A DNA stretch of 64,000 nt from Vreelandella nanhaiensis. GTDB lineage: Bacteria; Pseudomonadota; Gammaproteobacteria; Pseudomonadales; Halomonadaceae. Below, in pieces: positions 30,240 through 38,824 of this stretch. Below the pieces are notes generated by a model. That model had not been told where the DNA came from, searched no databases, and saw only the letters and a list, made by a program, of their open reading frames with translations. The stretch lies in NCBI RefSeq assembly GCF_003990185.1, contig NZ_RZHF01000014.1:186001-250000 (forward strand). The letters run 5' to 3'. How positions within the stretch are numbered: the first letter of the stretch is position 1; each line of letters opens with the position of its first letter. The position numbers and the translations under genes were made by a program.

Positions 30240-32293
30240 GAGGCGCTGGCATCCTCACGGTCAAAAGCGTTGGCTTGAAAGCTCAATAGCTGCTCAAGGC
30301 TGGTAATGCCCCGCGCTTCAAGACGTGGCAGTAGTGCCAGCCACAGCTCAGCGGTAACGCGAGCGTCTCCCAGGGCGGTATGTCGCATTCCGGAGGGGAG
30401 GTTCAGGCAGTAGCGCTTCACCAGGCTATCAAGATCGTGACCATCGAGTGCTTCGTCAAGCGCCCTGGAAATCAGCAGGGTATCCAGAATGGGCATGTCG
30501 AATGTAACGCCTTTCTGGCTGATCGCGAGCATATCAAAGGCGGCATTATGAGCGAGTAAAACGGCATCTCCAATATACTCACGAAAGCTCTTCAGGACAG
30601 GTTTCAGGGCAGGGGCGTCAGCAACATCCTTATCAGTAATCCCATGAATAGCCGTACTGGCGGGGGATATGGGCTTATGCGGATTGACGTACTCATCGAA
30701 GACATCGCTTGCCAATAGACGGGCATTGACGATGCGACATGCGCCAATGCTGATGACGCTATCGCCTTTACGTAGCTCCAGGCCAGTCGTTTCCGTATCA
30801 AAAATCACCAGCTCAAGGCTACGTAAAGGGCAGTTAGCCAAGGCCGTGTCCGGTGAGGGCAGATCTGCTATGCCAAAATCATGGAATTCAGGCCGTGGGG
30901 TGACTGTTCGGGGCGCATCAAACTGCTCAGCAAAAGGCAGGGGCAAGCGCAGGCGAGCGTGCTGATCATCAGCGTCCTGAATGCTCCAAACGTCACTGGC
31001 ATGCTGGCGTAACACGTCTGCAACGATTGGGCTTAGTGGCAATGTGGTCAGCGGCTGATGACGCCAGACGGCAAGCTCGCGCTCGGGTATCGGCTTGCCT
31101 TTCCAGATCAGATCAAGATAGACATGCTTATGGCCAAGGGAGGCTTCGCCCTCAAATAGACTGCCTGCCATATAGTGGCTCAGGTGTTTAACCAGCGAAC
31201 TGAACAGGGCCATGAGCGCCGGGGCATCGCCCTTGAACCAGACAGGCATTCCAATGGGGGTAATCAGACGATGGGCCGGGTCTAGGTGATCGTCCAGCGT
31301 ATGCCAAAAGTCATTGGACCAGATAGAAGTAAGTCGCTCACCTTGCTGCTGTACCGTTTCAATCAGTTCGCCAATCCGGGCCACTGCCTCGCTCAGCGCG
31401 ATACTTTCTTCACGGGCTACCTGTTCCAAACGGTGGCCCAGCGAGCCACTTTCGTAATCGTGTTGGCGCAACTTTCCCAATGCATCCGTAGCGGTTACCA
31501 GGCTTGCCGTATGCTGGCGCAGCGGGGTGAGCATTTGAGCAAGCTCTGCGCGAACTCCTCTTTCGTTTGACCAGGCAGCTGTTGCATCGCTACAGGTAAT
31601 CAGCGTTTCGTCATGGCTTTCAGGCACACGGCGGATGATGACTTTTAACCAACGATTATCACAAGGTATCAACAGCTCACGATGGGTGCCATCAGCGGGT
31701 AGCTTGCTAAGGGGTTGCTGCAAGCTCGCAAGCGGAAATAGCGCTTCCAGCCGCTTACCCAGGCCCAAGCTCGGCGTGCCCGAAAAAAACTGCTCAGCTG
31801 CCTGATTAAAGAGCATTAAACGGCGATGTTTATCGTAGAGCAGCAGCGGTACTTCAAGCACCTGAAGCAGTGCTTCAAGCTCTCGACGAATCCGTGTTGC
31901 ACTTCTGGCGCCGTCGGCATGAGCCTTCTGTAAACGACGACGATCAGTTCGCCAACTATCTTCAACACGGCGCAAATCCGGGCCCAAGCCCTTGAGCCAA
32001 CCTTGCGGGGGAGAGGTGTTTTCCGCTTCGGGGTTAGCCACCAGCCTGGCAAGCTGCGCCTGTAGCTGGCGCAGGGGGGTGAACAGCATGCGCTCAAACA
32101 GCAGGCCCATGCAAAACAGGGTAACGCCACCCGAAAAGCAACCCAGCCAAAGCAGCGCCCGGTAGCTGCCGGCTATGGCAAGCTGACTCTCAAGCCATAC
32201 AGCAAACAGGGCCCCGCCTAAGAGGCTTATGCCGCTCAACAGCAGCCAGGCACCGATCAGGCGCTGTCGCTTGGGCAACCCTTTAGGGCTCAT
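30236..32293 (-). CDS. Membrane sensor-like protein fused to a DnaQ-type 3'-5' exonuclease
   Basis: The protein has 685 residues. Two membrane helices (about residues 12-65) precede a linker, a PAS-like segment ([20 protein letters not shown]) and a region resembling a degenerate histidine-kinase dimerisation/ATPase part, with no HELRTP or DNG motif. The C-terminal domain (from about residue 493) is a complete DEDDh exonuclease: Asp499 and Glu501 (FDTETTG), Asp587 (HNAAFD), His638 and Asp643 (HTALGDA). It resembles the exonuclease of the DNA polymerase III epsilon family. Similar proteins occur beside acetate/SLC5 kinase loci in pseudomonads. Substrate unknown; a signal-controlled membrane nuclease is inference. 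Confidence 0.8.
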   Translation of the reverse strand: MSPKGLPKRQRLIGAWLLLSGISLLGGALFAVWLESQLAIAGSYRALLWLGCFSGGVTLFCMGLLFERMLFTPLRQLQAQLARLVANPEAENTSPPQGWLKGLGPDLRRVEDSWRTDRRRLQKAHADGARSATRIRRELEALLQVLEVPLLLYDKHRRLMLFNQAAEQFFSGTPSLGLGKRLEALFPLASLQQPLSKLPADGTHRELLIPCDNRWLKVIIRRVPESHDETLITCSDATAAWSNERGVRAELAQMLTPLRQHTASLVTATDALGKLRQHDYESGSLGHRLEQVAREESIALSEAVARIGELIETVQQQGERLTSIWSNDFWHTLDDHLDPAHRLITPIGMPVWFKGDAPALMALFSSLVKHLSHYMAGSLFEGEASLGHKHVYLDLIWKGKPIPERELAVWRHQPLTTLPLSPIVADVLRQHASDVWSIQDADDQHARLRLPLPFAEQFDAPRTVTPRPEFHDFGIADLPSPDTALANCPLRSLELVIFDTETTGLELRKGDSVISIGACRIVNARLLASDVFDEYVNPHKPISPASTAIHGITDKDVADAPALKPVLKSFREYIGDAVLLAHNAAFDMLAISQKGVTFDMPILDTLLISRALDEALDGHDLDSLVKRYCLNLPSGMRHTALGDARVTAELWLALLPRLEARGITSLEQLLSFQANAFDREDASAS

Positions 32294-32664
32294 GAGGCTT
32301 TCTCACCCAAAAGGGCATGCACTTGATCGACAAGTGCCTGGGTGGAAAAAGGCTTGGTAATATAGGCATCCGCGCCGAGGGCTGCGCCTTTTTCGCGCTC
32401 AACCTCTCGGCCATGGGCGGTCAGCATAATGACGGGCAAATGCGCGGTCGAAGGTCGGTTGCGCAGGGCCTCCAACACGTCAAATCCGCTTATGCCGGGC
32501 AGGCTGATATCCAGTAATAGGATATCAGGCGCATGGGCCGCCACACTCTCAAGTGCCTGTTCGCCATTGGCAGCGCTAGTGACGCTAAAGCCCGCCTGCT
32601 CCATCAGAAACTCAATCGATAGCACAATATTCGGTTCATCATCGACTACCAGCACGTTTGCCAT
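32290..32664 (-). CDS. Single-domain response regulator (CheY-like receiver)
   Basis: The protein has 124 residues, all receiver domain: acidic pocket VVDDEPN, phospho-acceptor Asp in [13 protein letters not shown], switch residue in VIMLTAHG and the conserved Lys in YITKPFS. There is no output domain. I chose the ATG at 32664 with AGGTG at good spacing over the GTG at 32673. It is first in the operon with the sensor-exonuclease, the small membrane protein and the SLC5 kinase, and overlaps the next gene by 4 bp. It probably takes phosphate from the kinase at 27304 or acts by binding a partner. Confidence 0.92.
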   Translation of the reverse strand: MANVLVVDDEPNIVLSIEFLMEQAGFSVTSAANGEQALESVAAHAPDILLLDISLPGISGFDVLEALRNRPSTAHLPVIMLTAHGREVEREKGAALGADAYITKPFSTQALVDQVHALLGEKAS

Positions 32665-32923
32665 CGAGCCCACCTAATGGGTTGTTATTTAAAAAGCCTA
32701 CATATCTAGGAGTGTAGATAGCCAAGCCGGACGGGCCAAGACGACCTTGGCCGAATAGAAAACGGGTGGAGATGCCAGCTTACGACTTTTGGGTGAAGGG
32801 CAGGGTTTAAAGAGATTTAGACATAGACGTAAGGGCGAAGCCGTACCAACATATACACAGAAACGCCTATACGTGCCTTGGTTTTAATAAACAACAACAA
32901 TCATTACCAAAGGAGCCGCGCAT

Positions 32924-34600
32924 ATGAGTGCTGTTATCCTGCTATTAATCGGACTTGGGGCAATGGCTTTAGGATACTTTTTGTATTCGAAATTTATTGC
33001 TCAAAAGATCTATCAGTTGGACCCTGATTTCAAAACCCCTGCTCATGAATTTGAAGACGGTATCGATTATGTGCCTACCAACCGCTTTGTGCTATGGGGG
33101 CATCACTTCACCTCGGTTGCCGGGGCAGCACCCATAGTAGGGCCGGCCATTGCTGTGATATGGGGCTGGGCGCCTGCATTTTTATGGGTTGTATTCGGCA
33201 CCATTTTTTTTGCCGGGGTACACGATTTTGGCGCTATTTGGGCCAGCGTACGCAATAAGGCCAAATCGGTAGGCGCCTTAACGGGCGATGTGGTGGGCAA
33301 GCGAGCACGCAGTATCTTTATGATCGTGATCTTCCTTGTGCTGCTCATGGTCAATGCCGTATTTGCCGTGGTGATTGCCGGGTTGATGATGAATTTCCCC
33401 AGTGCGGTGGTGCCTGTTTGGGGAGCAATTTTTGTGGCGCTCATCATTGGCCAGATGATTTATCGGCGAGTGCTTAGCTTGCCGATGGTATCTGTCCTGG
33501 GCGTTATCGCCCTCTATGCATTGATTGGCATTGGTCCCATGGTGCCCATTCAAATGCCTGCCGAAGTTGCCGGGATGTCCGGTAACGCTATCTGGATCCT
33601 GATTCTCTTTGGCTATGCGGCTATTGCTTCACTTTTACCGGTATGGATGCTGCTACAGCCGCGAGACTACATAAATGGTTTACAGCTATTTATCGGCCTG
33701 CTCATTCTCTATGGGGCGTTGGTACTGCTTAACCCAACGCTGGTCGCGCCTGCCTTTAACAGCAACGTTCCTGCCGGCACGCCCTCCATGATTCCACTGC
33801 TTTTTGTAACCATTGCCTGCGGGGCAATATCAGGCTTCCACGGGCTGGTATCTTCAGGCACCACTTCCAAACAGCTTAATAAAGAAACCGACGCGCGGTT
33901 TGTGGGCTACTTTGGCGCGGTAGGCGAAGGCATGCTGGCGCTAGCGGCTATTTTGGCCGCGACGGCAGGGTTTGCAACATTTGGCGATTGGCAGACCATG
34001 TACAGCGCCTTTGGCCAGGGTGGGGTTAACGCGTTTGTGGAAGGCGGGGCGTTTATTATTCATAACGGCCTTGGTCTACCCGAAGCCACTGCAGCGACGC
34101 TCCTAACCGTAATGGCCGCGCTGTTTGCGGGTACTACCATGGATACCGGGCTTCGTTTGCAGCGCTATATCTTCCAGGAATGGGGGGATATCTATAACCA
34201 GCAATGGATGAAAAAGCCATCACTTGCAACCGCACTGGCGGTCGGTACCTGCCTTTTACTGGCGTTTGGGGCAGGTGGTGCGAATGGCTCCGGTGGCTTG
34301 ATTATCTGGCCGCTGTTTGGCACCACCAACCAGCTGCTTGCCGGATTAACGCTCTTGGTCATTACCGTTATGCTGGTACGCCTGCGGCGTCCCATGTGGT
34401 ACACCTTGGCGCCTCTGTGCTTCTTATTGGTCATGACCATCCTGGCGCTTCTTATCCAGCTGCGCACCTTCTGGAATCAGGGCAATATGTTCTTGTTAGT
34501 GCTGGATATCGTGGTGCTGATGGCGGCCATTTTGGTCGCAATGGAATGTGCCGCAGCACTTAAGCGTTCGCGCGCCGAAATGGCGGCCCAGGGCGACTAA
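32924..34600 (+). CDS. cstA: CstA family carbon-starvation transporter
   Basis: The 558-residue polytopic membrane protein is shorter than E. coli CstA (701). CstA and its relative BtsT import pyruvate, and CstA also peptides, under carbon limitation. Typical blocks are visible: the N-terminal FVLWGHHFTSVAGAAPIVGP, then GAISGFHGLVSSGTTSKQL and FAGTTMDTGLRLQRYI. AAAGGAG precedes the ATG. It is divergent from the SLC5 kinase operon (259 bp between), which is a likely regulatory link. It is followed closely by the RCC-tailed gene and an ArsA-type ATPase; in enterics the follower is the YbdD/YjiX gene instead. Confidence 0.92.
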   Translation: MSAVILLLIGLGAMALGYFLYSKFIAQKIYQLDPDFKTPAHEFEDGIDYVPTNRFVLWGHHFTSVAGAAPIVGPAIAVIWGWAPAFLWVVFGTIFFAGVHDFGAIWASVRNKAKSVGALTGDVVGKRARSIFMIVIFLVLLMVNAVFAVVIAGLMMNFPSAVVPVWGAIFVALIIGQMIYRRVLSLPMVSVLGVIALYALIGIGPMVPIQMPAEVAGMSGNAIWILILFGYAAIASLLPVWMLLQPRDYINGLQLFIGLLILYGALVLLNPTLVAPAFNSNVPAGTPSMIPLLFVTIACGAISGFHGLVSSGTTSKQLNKETDARFVGYFGAVGEGMLALAAILAATAGFATFGDWQTMYSAFGQGGVNAFVEGGAFIIHNGLGLPEATAATLLTVMAALFAGTTMDTGLRLQRYIFQEWGDIYNQQWMKKPSLATALAVGTCLLLAFGAGGANGSGGLIIWPLFGTTNQLLAGLTLLVITVMLVRLRRPMWYTLAPLCFLLVMTILALLIQLRTFWNQGNMFLLVLDIVVLMAAILVAMECAAALKRSRAEMAAQGD

Positions 34601-34616
34601 ACAAGAGGGCATCAGA

Positions 34617-34919
34617 ATGCGCGATGACTCGACTAAAGCGCCGTCATCCAAGCGCGATCCGTTACGGGCCTGGCTGAGGCAGGCCCGTTTTTTCACTGAA
34701 GAGGTCTACAGCGCGCGTTACCGTGGGGCCATTGCACGGGCGCGCCGTGATGAAGATGACTTGTTCATGCTGTTGGTCTTTTCAGAAATGATGGGGATAC
34801 CTAACCCCGCAGCCTATTATACGCTGGAGCTTCAGCCACTGCTGCTTGAGCGTTTTCACGATTGGCATACGCGAATGGGCATGGAACATTCGCCACTGGA
34901 CCATTTCCGTTGCTGCTAA
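34617..34919 (+). CDS. Small protein ending in RCC (cory-CC-star-type)
   Basis: The protein has 100 residues and ends HFRCC with the two cysteines at 99 and 100. A basic N-terminus precedes a conserved-looking core (RQARFFTEEVYSARYRGAIA, FSEMMGIPNPAAYYTLELQP). No membrane segment or other cysteine is seen. The frame is open upstream inside cstA, but the ATG at 34617 has AAGAGGG in front and lies 16 bp after the cstA stop. From memory it matches the family NCBI calls cory-CC-star, found with CstA and ArsA-like ATPases. E. coli YbdD and YjiX, which follow cstA and btsT, also end in RCC. Function unknown. Confidence 0.75.
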   Translation: MRDDSTKAPSSKRDPLRAWLRQARFFTEEVYSARYRGAIARARRDEDDLFMLLVFSEMMGIPNPAAYYTLELQPLLLERFHDWHTRMGMEHSPLDHFRCC

Positions 34920-34972
34920 TGTGTCATTTCCAGGCCTATAAACTCCAAGATAAATAAGCTCATAGGTAGCCT

Positions 34973-35980
34973 ATGCAATCAGTTCTCAACCGCCGCCTAC
35001 TATGGGTAGGCGGCAAGGGCGGCGTGGGTAAAACAACTGTCGCGGCCTCTTTAGCGATTCTCGCGGCCAAGAGAAATATGCGCGTACTGGTCGTTTCAAC
35101 CGACCCCGCACACAGCTTGGGCGATGTGTTTGACCGTACGCTGGGGGATACGCCGCGCCGCTTGCTGCCGAACCTGGATGCCATGGAAATTGATCCCGAT
35201 GAGGAGGTCGAAACCCATTTAAGCCGGGTGACCCAGCAAATGCGCCGCTTCGCCGCGCCTGAAATGATGCAGGAGCTAGAGCGGCAAATGCGTCTGACGC
35301 GTCAATCCCCCGGCACTCAGGAGGCAGCGCTGCTTGAGAGGCTGGCTCGGCTGATTCTGGATGACGATGCACCGTATGACCTGGTGATTATCGATACGGC
35401 ACCCACCGGGCATACGTTGCGTCTTCTAACCCTACCCGAAGCCATGGCGGCCTGGACTGATGGCCTGCTGGCACACAACCGAAAATCGGCTGAATTAAGC
35501 GGTGTGCTTAAGCATCTCACTCCATCGCGAGGGCAGGATGTCGCCACTCCCTTTGATAACCCCACGGAAGATGCGCTTTCCGGTCTGGATGAGCGTACCC
35601 GCGAGATAGCCGAAACACTCATCAACCGTCGGCGGCTATTTCATCAGGCTCGGCGTCGTATAGAGGATGCCAAGGCGTGCAGCTTTTTATTTGTCATGAC
35701 TCCAGAGCGGCTGCCCATACTCGAGACACAGCGGGCCGTCAGCGCCTTGGAAGACGTCAATATTAACGTGGCGGGAGTGCTGATTAACCGGGTGATACCC
35801 AAGGAAGCGGATGGTGCCTTCATGCAGGCACGACGCGCGCAGGAGGCCACCTATCTTGAACGTATTGATACGCTGTTCAAACACCTTCCCCGGCCCACGT
35901 TGCCTTGGCTGGCGACCGATGTGCAAGGGATCGACGTGCTAGAATCGCTGGCTGATAAGCTGGAACACCAGGGTTTTTAA
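34973..35980 (+). CDS. ArsA/Get3-family ATPase
   Basis: The protein has 335 residues, one ATPase unit (classic E. coli ArsA is a double unit). It has the deviant Walker A GGKGGVGKTT (residues 13-22, signature Lys14/Lys20), switch I STDPAHSLGDVF, and switch II IIDTAPTGHTLRLL. ArsA drives arsenite export and Get3 delivers tail-anchored membrane proteins. No arsB, arsR or arsC is nearby, the metal-site cysteines of ArsA and the CxxC of Get3 are absent, and the gene follows cstA and the RCC-tailed gene. Involvement with that pair is more likely than arsenic resistance, which is inference. It precedes the glycosyltransferase by 13 bp. Confidence 0.85.
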   Translation: MQSVLNRRLLWVGGKGGVGKTTVAASLAILAAKRNMRVLVVSTDPAHSLGDVFDRTLGDTPRRLLPNLDAMEIDPDEEVETHLSRVTQQMRRFAAPEMMQELERQMRLTRQSPGTQEAALLERLARLILDDDAPYDLVIIDTAPTGHTLRLLTLPEAMAAWTDGLLAHNRKSAELSGVLKHLTPSRGQDVATPFDNPTEDALSGLDERTREIAETLINRRRLFHQARRRIEDAKACSFLFVMTPERLPILETQRAVSALEDVNINVAGVLINRVIPKEADGAFMQARRAQEATYLERIDTLFKHLPRPTLPWLATDVQGIDVLESLADKLEHQGF

Positions 35981-35993
35981 TACAAGGGTTTTA

Positions 35994-37052
35994 ATGCACG
36001 TTTTATTACTTTCAGCGTATGAAGCGGTTAGCCACCGTTACTGGGCAGATAGCCTGATGACCAATATGCAAGGGGTAAGCTGGCAGGCGTTAAGCCTGCC
36101 GCCACGCCATTTTGCCTGGCGAATTCGCGGTAACCCGCTTAGCTGGTGGCTAAAAGAACATGAGACGCTCAGCCAGTCCTATGATGTGTTGCTGGCAACC
36201 TCTATGGTGGATTTAGCGACCTTGATCGGGCTTTTCCCTCATTTGGGCCGAGCAAAAAAGATCGTCTATTTTCACGAAAACCAGTTTGCCTATCCGGAAT
36301 CAAGCGACCAGATGCCTCAAGTAGAGGCCAAGATGGTCAATATATACGCAGCGCTTGCCGCCGATACCCTGGTCTTCAATACTGCCTATAATCGCGATTC
36401 GTTTTTTGACGGGGTACGGACATTCCTGAAAAAGATGCCGGAGAACCTGCCGGTGGCAAAACCGCTTGAAGTGCTGCGCGAGCGTGCTCACGTATTGCCG
36501 GTACCGCTTGGCCCTTTAAATCGTGCGTTTGTTAGCCGGCCCAATCCGCGGCGTATTGTATGGAACCACCGATGGGAGTATGACAAAAACCCAGAAGACT
36601 TTTTTAACGTTTTGATCGATCTGAGTGAGCAGGGCGTGGAGTTTGAGCTGGCCGTGCTCGGGCAGCGTTTTCGCAAGGTACCGGCCATTTTTGAGATAGC
36701 CCAGGAGAAGCTGGCCGCGCACATCGTGGCCTGGGGCCCACAGCCAGAAACTGAGTATCGTGAACTGCTGGCCACTGCCGGTATCGTGGTATCGACCACT
36801 TGGCACGAGTTTCAGGGCTTGGCGATTATGGAAGCCGCCCAACGGGGCGCCTTGCCATTGGTGCCGGACAGGCTCTGCTTTCCGGAGCTTTATCCCGCTG
36901 AATACCGCTTTAACGGTACCCCGGAAGGACTTTATCAACGCTTATATGCATGGCTGAATGCCCCTGAATCACGCCCAAGCCGGCTGGATACGGCCGATTG
37001 GGAGTGGCCCGCTTGGCGGACAGCCTATCAAGGCCTTTTCACTCACGGCTGA
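35994..37052 (+). CDS. DUF3524 glycosyltransferase, likely tRNA-queuosine mannosyltransferase type
   Basis: The protein has 352 residues. The N-terminal DUF3524 part (MHVLLLSAYEAVSHRYWADS, LATSMVDLATLIGL, KIVYFHENQFAYP) is followed by a GT-B glycosyltransferase part (WNHRWEYDKNPEDFF, VSTTWHEFQGLAIMEAA). It resembles human GTDC1/QTMAN, which mannosylates queuosine in tRNA-Asp, and bacterial relatives are annotated accordingly. Bacterial activity is uncertain. It starts 13 bp after the ArsA-like gene and may share its transcript, but its role looks unrelated to the three genes before it. Confidence 0.8.
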   Translation: MHVLLLSAYEAVSHRYWADSLMTNMQGVSWQALSLPPRHFAWRIRGNPLSWWLKEHETLSQSYDVLLATSMVDLATLIGLFPHLGRAKKIVYFHENQFAYPESSDQMPQVEAKMVNIYAALAADTLVFNTAYNRDSFFDGVRTFLKKMPENLPVAKPLEVLRERAHVLPVPLGPLNRAFVSRPNPRRIVWNHRWEYDKNPEDFFNVLIDLSEQGVEFELAVLGQRFRKVPAIFEIAQEKLAAHIVAWGPQPETEYRELLATAGIVVSTTWHEFQGLAIMEAAQRGALPLVPDRLCFPELYPAEYRFNGTPEGLYQRLYAWLNAPESRPSRLDTADWEWPAWRTAYQGLFTHG

Positions 37053-37068
37053 CCCGTGGTGAGTTTAC

Positions 37069-38145
37069 TCAGCGTGTGGAAATAGCGTCCAGACGCCGAG
37101 TAGGCCAGTGCACCACGGCCGTGTGGCAACGCATTTTTTGTGAAAGGGCCGGGTGCTCACGGCGTATGACGCCTTCGGCAAACTCAGATAAGAAGCGCGA
37201 TTTCAGCACTGCTCGAGCCCGGTCAACGCCGCTGTGATGGTAAGGCGTGGAGGCAAGTAGCATAAAGCCATCATCAGGTATGCGCCCGGCCTGCATATTA
37301 GCCTCGATAATTGCTGCAGCGGTCCCGATAGGCTCGGCTAGATCAGGGCCGTAGGGGCCGATAATCAGTGCAGTATTAGGTACGTGAAGGAAGTCGAATC
37401 CGCGGCCAATACAGATTGCCCACTCGCGATGCTCGATATCCAGTGTTCGTTTGACGCCTTGCAATTCACTCACGTGCGCCAGGTTGCCTTCCAGCAAGGG
37501 AAGCAAGTCGCGGCGCATATCTGCGGGCATGTCGGAGCAGACGGTTTGTAATTGCGCGCTCAGCGAGTCCGAGGGCTTTCCCACCCATTGGCGTATATCC
37601 AATAACGCGTCGTTCTGGCCATGAAGTATCAGTGCATCGCTGTCTGTTTCAAACCCGCAAACCAGCGGATATACCTGCTGATGGTCTTCGCCAAATAGCT
37701 CACCGGCCTGCAGGGCAATGGCATGGGCATGCGCCTTGGCAGCCTGGGTATCACAGGCGAAGCCGGCACACCCCCGCGCCGGGTTGCCTTGGGAGAAGTG
37801 ATAGGTAATCAGCAGTAACGTGCCCCGCCCGGCATTCGTGGCGCTCATCACCGTGTCAGTTAACAGCTCTCCCAGATACGGCCAGCCCAAATCGAAAATT
37901 CCGCCCAAATTACGAAACGGCGTGATAATGCCCAAAGGTGTGCGGGTAGCATAGGGGATATGGATACGCCCATCCATGCACTTCATGACCACAATGGACG
38001 TTGGGTGCTGCGCCAGGTAACGCTGACGCGAAAGCCAGGCGCCGGGACTGCAAAAGTGTTCGGCATGCTGACGTGATAGCGCTAACAATGCATCAATGCG
38101 CTGCTCAATGGGCTGGTTGTGCAGCAGAGTAGCAGGCATCGGCAT
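37069..38145 (-). CDS. Beta-carbonic-anhydrase-like protein (CsoSCA-related?)
   Basis: The protein has 358 residues. A CMDGR motif at 56-60 resembles the CxDxR zinc/catalytic dyad of beta-carbonic anhydrases, and His116 with Cys126 or Cys131 (TYHFSQGN, RGCAGFACD) could supply the remaining ligands, although the spacing is wider than the usual HxxC. The overall look recalls the carboxysome-shell carbonic anhydrase type seen outside carboxysome operons. No carboxysome genes are nearby. Activity is unproven; I would call it carbonic-anhydrase-like. It is convergent with the glycosyltransferase and downstream of nth by 25 bp, so it may ride on the rsx-nth transcript. Confidence 0.5.
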   Translation of the reverse strand: MPMPATLLHNQPIEQRIDALLALSRQHAEHFCSPGAWLSRQRYLAQHPTSIVVMKCMDGRIHIPYATRTPLGIITPFRNLGGIFDLGWPYLGELLTDTVMSATNAGRGTLLLITYHFSQGNPARGCAGFACDTQAAKAHAHAIALQAGELFGEDHQQVYPLVCGFETDSDALILHGQNDALLDIRQWVGKPSDSLSAQLQTVCSDMPADMRRDLLPLLEGNLAHVSELQGVKRTLDIEHREWAICIGRGFDFLHVPNTALIIGPYGPDLAEPIGTAAAIIEANMQAGRIPDDGFMLLASTPYHHSGVDRARAVLKSRFLSEFAEGVIRREHPALSQKMRCHTAVVHWPTRRLDAISTR

Positions 38146-38170
38146 GGGGGCATCCTAATTGAAAAGCAGA

Positions 38171-38809
38171 CTACGCAAGTTCGGTTTTATCGGGGAACTC
38201 ACACAGGTCTTCGATTATACAGCTTCCGCAACGGGGCTTGCGCGCGATACACGTATACCGGCCGTGAAGTATCAACCAGTGATGGGCGTCCTGCCTGAAG
38301 CCCTTGGGTACATGGCGTATCAGCTTTTGCTCTACCTCGACGACATTCTTACCCTTGGCAATGCCAGTACGGTTTGAAACGCGAAAGATATGCGTGTCTA
38401 CCGCAATAGTCGGCTGACCGAACGCCGTATTAAGAATCACGTTGGCGGTTTTACGCCCAACACCGGGTAGGGCTTCTAACGCGCTACGCGTTTTCGGAAC
38501 CTCGCCTGCATGCTGATTAACCAGAATATGGCAGGTCTTCATCAGATTTTCAGCCTTGGTATTATAGAGGCCGATCGTTTTGATATGCGCTTTAAGACCA
38601 TCTATACCCAGATCGATAATTGCCTGGGGCGTATTGGCAACGGGATAGAGCCGCGCGGTAGCCTTGTTGACACCCACGTCGGTTGCTTGTGCGGAGAGTA
38701 AAACCGCTGCCAGCAGCTCGAAAGGCGTGCTCCAGTTGAGTTCAGTGGTAGGGTGAGGATCCGCTGCCTGCAGGCGAGCAAAAATTTCATGGCGCTTTTG
38801 GGCATTCAT
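38171..38809 (-). CDS. nth: Endonuclease III
   Basis: The protein has 212 residues. It is a DNA glycosylase/AP lyase that removes oxidised pyrimidines. The helix-hairpin-helix LPGVGRKTANVIL contains catalytic Lys120, Asp138 lies in VDTHIFR, and the [4Fe-4S] ligands Cys187, Cys194, Cys197 and Cys203 follow the C-x6-C-x2-C-x5-C pattern. It sits 15 bp downstream of rsxE, the common rsx-nth operon order. Confidence 0.98.
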   Translation of the reverse strand: MNAQKRHEIFARLQAADPHPTTELNWSTPFELLAAVLLSAQATDVGVNKATARLYPVANTPQAIIDLGIDGLKAHIKTIGLYNTKAENLMKTCHILVNQHAGEVPKTRSALEALPGVGRKTANVILNTAFGQPTIAVDTHIFRVSNRTGIAKGKNVVEVEQKLIRHVPKGFRQDAHHWLILHGRYTCIARKPRCGSCIIEDLCEFPDKTELA

Positions 38810-38824
38810 AGCGTGTCTCTACGG

